A DNA stretch of 64,000 nucleotides from Cryptomeria japonica. Its lineage: Eukaryota; Streptophyta; Pinopsida; Cupressales; Cupressaceae. A program made the position numbers and the translations under genes. Position 1 is the stretch's first letter, and each line of letters opens with the position of its first letter. Under the pieces are notes generated by a model, which saw nothing but the letters and a program-made list of their open reading frames with translations, searched no databases and was not told the origin of the DNA. The stretch covers positions 232,492,396-232,556,395 of the forward strand of contig NC_081406.1 of assembly GCF_030272615.1 (NCBI RefSeq), given 5' to 3'. This document shows, piece after piece, positions 59,401 to 64,000 of this stretch.

Positions 59401-59413
59401 CGCTCTGATACCA
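59401..59413 (-). promoter_or_regulatory. Primer binding site, nested Copia
   Basis: Plus strand CGCTCTGATACCA, the initiator tRNA-Met end with one mismatch at its start, 2 bp from the 5' LTR. Confidence 0.88.
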
Positions 59414-59415
59414 AT

Positions 59416-59802
59416 TGTTAGGGTTTCAAGCAGATCTGAAGCAAATATGAACTAACAATTATATGCAGATTTAAATACAAAAGATAAAGAAATAAAACAG
59501 GACACAGATAACATAGAGATTTAACGTGGTTCATCCAAAATGGGTTACGTCCACATTACACAGTCGTCCAATCTTTCTTATTATCCAGCAAAAAATAGTA
59601 CATCAACCTTACAATGCCTTAAGCATCCCAGCCGCTTATAACATGCATTTTTAGGGCAACAAAAAAAGTCGGCCTTTTTAGGGTTTTATTACAATGTCGG
59701 TTTTCATCAACAAAAAATGGCAAAAAAAATTTTCTCAGGGGCCCCGGCGAGGATACGTGCTAAGTGTACAGTACTTTGCTGATCAGTCGCCACATTTCAA
59801 CA
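59416..59802 (-). repeat. Nested Copia 5' LTR
   Basis: It is 387 bp, TGTTAGGG...TTTCAACA, matching 56,141-56,571 except for scattered substitutions and loss of the GC-rich hairpin block, which leaves TCAGGGGCCCCGGCGAGG. Confidence 0.9.
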
Positions 59803-61040
59803 CAAACCAGGCGATCCAGGTGATGTTGGCAATTTGGCCAAACATAACGACTCCAAAGAGTATTCTCCCATGCCTTGGTCTTTGATTTGCATTTTTTGTT
59901 TGAAGTCTCCCCATAAGGAGTTTGATTTTGCTGTTGGTGGATCTGATGTTGAAGATCGCTTCTTTTCTCTATTGTGAGGAACCAAACTGTCTTGGGCTGC
60001 CCCCATTGCATTGCAATGTTGAAATGGATTGTGATTAGCTGATATGGGGATTTCTTGTCCATCATAAGGAAACTTGAAACACTGGTGATACGTAGAAGGT
60101 ACTGCTTTCATTTCATGTATCCAGGGTCGTCCTAACAAGATATTGTAGGTGAGATCAATATCTAAGACCTGACATATAGTATCCTTTTGTACTGGTCCTA
60201 CTTGAATAGGTAATATCACTATGCCTTTAGAGGACCTTTCCTCATCATCATATGCTTTTATGGTAATCTTTTTGCAAGGATCAATAGATTCTTCTAAGAA
60301 GCCTAATGCACGGATAAGCTTTAAAGTACATATATTAAGTCCGGCTCCTCCATCTATTAAGACTCTTTTTACTTGGTGTTTGCAAACAATGACTTCAATA
60401 TGGAGAGGAGTATTATGCGGATGACTCAAGGAAGTATTGTCATGCTCTGAGAAGGTGAGGTTATGAGGTCCTGTCATATGAGCGACCATGGCTTGAAATC
60501 TGTTTGTATCTAGATTTTGAGGTACATTTGTTTCCAATAGCGCTTGTTCCAATATGTCCTTGTGCTTTGGTGATAGTTTCAATAATTCCAGGATAGATAT
60601 CTGAGTTGGAGTCTTGCATAGTTGGCTAACCAAGTCATATTGGATTTTTGGTGTGGTAGTTGTAGGTGCAGTATGTCCCTTCAAGACATATTTCTGAGTT
60701 CGGGTTGTTACATTGACAGATTCATGATCATGTTGATCTCGAATGGTGATGACATTGACTTGATGATCTTCAGCTGATATGTGGTTGATTGTGTTGTTGT
60801 AGATGTGATTAATACGAGCTCCGCGTGTATCATCTGAAGTTGATGCTCCATCTTTGTTGTAATTTGGGAGAGGATTTTTGAAGGCTCCGTCATCACCATT
60901 TATTTTAAGACCATCCACTGTTAAGTGACCTCGATCAATCATGTCCTGTACTATGTGTTTCAATCTCATGCACTCGTTTGTTCTATGACCCTTGTTGCGA
61001 TGAAAATCACAATAGTGTGAATCATTCCACCAAGGTGGTT
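59803..61040 (-). pseudogene. Gag C-terminus and aspartic protease, Tat/Ogre-like
   Basis: A zinc-binding motif YCDFHRNKGHRTNEC (about 61,015-60,970) ends gag. The retropepsin-type protease reads VLIDGGAGLNICTL (about 60,360), where DGGAG takes the place of D-S/T-G and LNIC follows as usual for Tat elements. YNILLGRPWIHEMKAVPSTY (about 60,145) is the second conserved loop. Protease would cut the polyprotein into mature parts. The frame is open to 59,803, where the nested Copia begins, and resumes in register at 56,140. Confidence 0.85.
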
Positions 61041-62574
61041 TTTTGGGGGTTCATAGTTGCTGATTGGAGGCAAAGAAAGAATCTTGTTTGCCAAAAGTTT
61101 TCTGAATGCGGATTCTAATGATTGTCCCAGTGGTGTGAAGATACGCTTTTGGAAATTGTTCATGTTGTTGCGTGAATTGTTGTTAGGTCCTAGATTTATG
61201 TTTTTGTTTTGAGTATCGTTGGTGTTGTTTGTGTTGAGTTGTCCTTGATCATTGGTTGGTGCATATGTGTTAGCACTGGGAGTAGCATTTTTAGGATTTT
61301 TCGTATTTTGAGGATTTCCGGATAATGTAAGCACTGGTTGCTTAGATTTGGGATCATATGATTCATTGTTACCTTCGTTTTTGTTTCGGGTCCAAAATTG
61401 AGATTTGTCAAGATTGGTGTTGTTCTGGTTATTGTAGTTTGATGAGTTTGTTCCTTCCTTGTAGAATTTGAGTGTTTCCTTTTTGACACAGGCTTTTTCT
61501 ACTTGAATGCCATTTTCAATCAATTTAGAGAAGGATGGTATGCATTGAAGTTTTAGTCTGTAACTCATTTCGCCATTCAAGTTATCAATGAAGATTTCCA
61601 TTTTCTCCTTTTTGGGAATATCTCGAGGATATCGTGATACCATGCGTCGCCAGCGTTGAAGGAACACCATGAATGTTTCGTTGTTCTTTTGTTTGGTGTT
61701 GCAAACATCTAACATGGTTATGGCATGTTGGATGTTATAGCAATAGTGGGTTATGAATTTGTTAACCAATTCATCAAATGATCTGACAAGTGGCAAAATT
61801 TTGGATAACCATTCCATAGTTTGCCCTCCCAAACTTCTGGGGAATAACCTCATCAAATAGGTGTCATCATGAGCAAATTCAAGACTTAGTGTGCAAAATT
61901 CTTGAACATGATCTCGGGGATCACTTTTTCCATCATATTTATCAAATTTGGGAACGTCTGAGTTTGGAGGAAAAGGCACCATGTTCAATCTTCTATCAAA
62001 TGGGTAAGGACAGATTTTGTTTAAAGAGTACCGTACTATTTTCCCTTGTTGCATATCCTGTATTTGCCTTTGCAACATTTGCATTTGTTGAGTAAGAGCA
62101 ACTAAAGGCGCATTATCTTGCCGAGGGAAGAGTTCTTCTCTCGTATTTGTTCTTAACTGAAAAGGTGTGGTAAATGGTATATTTTGCTCTGGTGTTTTTA
62201 GCTCAGGTATATGCATTTCTGGTATGCATTGTTCAGGTATATGTTGTTCAGGTATGTGAGTTTCTTCTTCTCTTTGTTGTTCTTGATATGCATATTGTCG
62301 AGACCTAGTTTGAAAAAATGTTTGCGTCGAAATCTTCAGGAAGTTTAACGCCTTTACTTGTGAGCATGAGCAGATACTTTTCTTTGTCATTTTCCATGAG
62401 CTTTTCTACAAGTTTTTGGAATGAAGGGTTTTCCTGACATTCCCGAAGAAGTGCTTCAGTAATTTCAAGTTCTTCTAAGGGTGGAACCTCAAAAGGATTT
62501 GATAATCTTCGATTCATACTGGATTCTGCGTGTGTCTGGCTTTGTTTGTCTCGTTGAGAGCGAGTAACAGGCAT
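60966..62574 (-). pseudogene. Tat/Ogre-like gag
   Basis: ATG at 62,574 (MPVTRSQRDKQ) gives a basic start and an acidic helix (PPLEELEITEALLRECQEN). At about 62,310 the frame shifts. The shifted part holds HIPEQ-type short repeats (HIPEQHIPEQCIPEMHIPE), MQMLQRQIQDMQ and the capsid domain. That domain has VPKFDKYDGKSDPRDHVQEF, RLFPRSLGGQTMEWL, DELVNKFITHY and ETFMVFLQRWRRMVSRYP. A second shift near 61,045 restores the first frame just before the zinc motif. Capsid packages element RNA. The Asn/Thr-rich C-terminal linker is low complexity. Confidence 0.88.
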
Positions 62575-63426
62575 TTTAGTAGAAACTTTCAGTGATGAAA
62601 GGGACAAAAGCCTCGTTGATGTGTTGCTCGGGGGTTGGTGGTTCTGGTCGAGACATGTTATATGTGATGCACTCGTCGGGCAAGAATGCTGGATTGATCT
62701 TTTCACTGCGGTTTATTGTTTGATTAAAAGCGGACTTTTGACAGTATGCTCTTGTTTTCAAAGGTTCTTTGTCAAATTCGCTAGATTTGTTTTGGATATA
62801 CTGTTTGATGTGATGAACGAATACCCGATGAGATTTGAAGAGTTGATGATTGATGTATAAAAACTTATTTCTCTTGATGAATTTGGAAAAACTAGGTTGT
62901 TGTTTCTTCAACGTGATGTTACGATAGAGGTTCTTTCTTCTCAGAATAAGGGGATTAGTCATGCATGAGTGATCAATGGTTTCCTTTGATTGGTTTGGAT
63001 TCAGTTGATTCTTGTTTTTGAAAATTTCAAATTTTACTCTATCAAAGTGAAGGCTTTTAGATGCCCCTTCACGACAAAGCGTGTCAAATGGTATGGATAA
63101 AAGCTTCCCGATTTGGAAACTTGATTTGACAATTTGAAAATTCTAAACAAGTGTTGTGAGATAAAAATCCGTAAGATGGTAAAGGATTCTGTTGATACTG
63201 ATGATGAGATTTCCGGATTATGATAGGAGAGATATCCTCGATTGCGCGATTCATTTAAGATTCTGACAACATTCGTTTTGACACAAATTTTTCTTAAGAA
63301 ATAGTTTTTAGTGGTTTATTTATCACTCTGTTGTGATGAAAAATGATTTTTGATGAAAAAGGCTTCTAAAAATGTTTTTGAAATTTCAAATTTTTTCTCG
63401 GTTTTGCTCTTTGTTTTTTTGTTTTG
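62575..63426 (-). other. 5' leader of the Tat/Ogre-like element
   Basis: It lies upstream of the gag ATG on the minus strand. A frame at 62,962-62,576 (KNLYRNITLKKQQPSF...) overlaps the gag start region but has no recognised motif. The remainder is AT-rich. No primer site is visible before the window end. Confidence 0.45.
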
Positions 63427-63800
63427 GATTACGCGCTAGAACAGAGTCTACATGCGCTACTGAAATTACCTAATACACTAAAAGAATAACCACATGCGCT
63501 AGGCTGCCCCCGGACACGCGCTAAAGTTCAGACTGTTTTTAAAAATTGTTGTCTACCTGTTGAAAAACCTATGCACTATTCTGGGCCTGTCACGCACTAA
63601 CTGTTTGACTTTGGTTTCCACGCGCTAAGCTGTTGTTTTCACACGCTAGACTATTTTTCGGATGCACTAAAGGATGTTACACTGTTTTGTCGTAAGATGA
63701 AAATGCTACTGTTTTAACCCAACACGCTAATTTGAGGTTTGAATGCGCTAACAAAAGTATTCTATGCGCTAAGATGTTGCTCTTATGTGCTAAACTGCCC
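63427..63800 (-). repeat. TAGCGCAT array upstream of gag (minus orientation)
   Basis: On the plus strand ATGCGCTA/ACGCGCTA and decayed forms (ATGCACTA, ACACGCTA, ATGTGCTA) occur about a dozen times every 18-40 bp. Read on the minus strand it is the same TAGCGCRT motif as in the PMD intron, and it again lies upstream of the coding start in the direction of transcription. Confidence 0.85.
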
Positions 63801-64000
63801 TGATTTTTCCTTTGATCTAGTTTTTGTGAATTTTGAAATTTTGCTGTAAAATTTTCAAGTGTGATGGATGATTTTCTGAGGTAATAAATGCAAACACAGC
63901 ACAAAAAGTACAACCATTTTGCCTAATCTAACAAAAAGTGTATGTTCTGCGAGGATGTGTTCAAATCCCCAATGTTTTAATAGGTTTGGATACAAATAAC
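63801..64000. other. Window end, nothing recognised
   Basis: Presumably more of the 5' leader or LTR of the Tat/Ogre-like element. No PBS or LTR boundary is seen. Confidence 0.4.

Larger units (their letters stand above)
56141..59802 (-). mobile_element. Nested Ty1/Copia, internally deleted
   Basis: LTRs lie at 56,141-56,571 and 59,416-59,802. The 5-bp target duplication is CAAAC (56,136-56,140 and 59,803-59,807), and the insertion falls inside the Tat/Ogre-like protease region. The coding region joins gag directly to the post-integrase linker, RT and RNase H. Protease and integrase are gone, so it must have moved with helper proteins or been deleted after insertion. It is the youngest insertion whose target is fully visible here. 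Confidence 0.93.
45539..64000 (-). mobile_element. Tat/Ogre-like Ty3/Gypsy element, 5' end outside window
   Basis: From 62,574 down to 51,510 the minus strand codes for gag, protease, RT, RNase H and integrase. The protease motif DGGAGLNIC, a second archaeal-type RNase H after RT and the size (over 18 kb with one nested insert) fit the Tat lineage, near Ogre. The left end is probably TGTATGCGAG at 45,539, next to the cut Copia LTR. The right end and 5' LTR lie past 64,000. Between integrase and the left end lies a plant-mobile-domain gene on the plus strand. Removing the nested Copia (56,141-59,807) keeps the polyprotein in one frame. Confidence 0.75.

Overview
This window looks like intergenic heterochromatin from a land plant with a very large genome. 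Gymnosperm is my guess, based only on the repeat families and their decay, not on any diagnostic gene. I see no intact host gene, tRNA or rRNA. Nearly everything is mobile DNA in layers: L1-type LINEs with a plant RNase H domain, two Ty1/Copia elements, a Ty3/Gypsy chromovirus, a Tat/Ogre-like Ty3/Gypsy element, a solo LTR, and a large DNA-transposon-like region with two spliced genes.

Layout. 0-10 kb: AT-rich relics (Copia gag, plus-strand LINE endonuclease, RT and RNase H fragments, dispersed 300-bp repeats). 10.2-17.07 kb: a minus-strand LINE carrying ORF1 and ORF2, with ORF2 split by a 1,621-bp solo LTR that has a clean CTATT target duplication. 17.1-38.5 kb: a mosaic with palindromic GCGTACGC arrays, a ten-exon plus-strand gene of unknown function, a 359-bp tandem array, and a minus-strand gene of a putative transposase family marked by the motif DFAENY. 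It also holds a roughly 2-kb polypurine tract split by the chromovirus (27,271-35,157), then duplicated segments and a second copy of the 5' region of the minus-strand gene.

39.15-45.54 kb: a minus-strand Copia element whose right LTR is cut at 45,538. 45.54 kb to the window end: a Tat/Ogre-like element, coding on the minus strand (gag, protease, G-patch-like segment, RT, archaeal-type RNase H, integrase). It carries on the opposite strand a spliced plant-mobile-domain (PMD) gene with its own TATA box. A second Copia element (56,141-59,802), which has lost protease and integrase, sits inside its polyprotein with a CAAAC duplication.

Common threads. Most reading frames are broken by stop codons explainable as C-to-T (or G-to-A) changes of CAA, CAG, CGA or TGG, with few frameshifts, as expected for old, heavily cytosine-methylated repeats. 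GCGC-rich short repeat arrays recur upstream of, or in the first intron of, five separate transcription units belonging to apparently unrelated elements. That, together with the DFAENY transposon and the antisense PMD gene, is what most deserves a second look.
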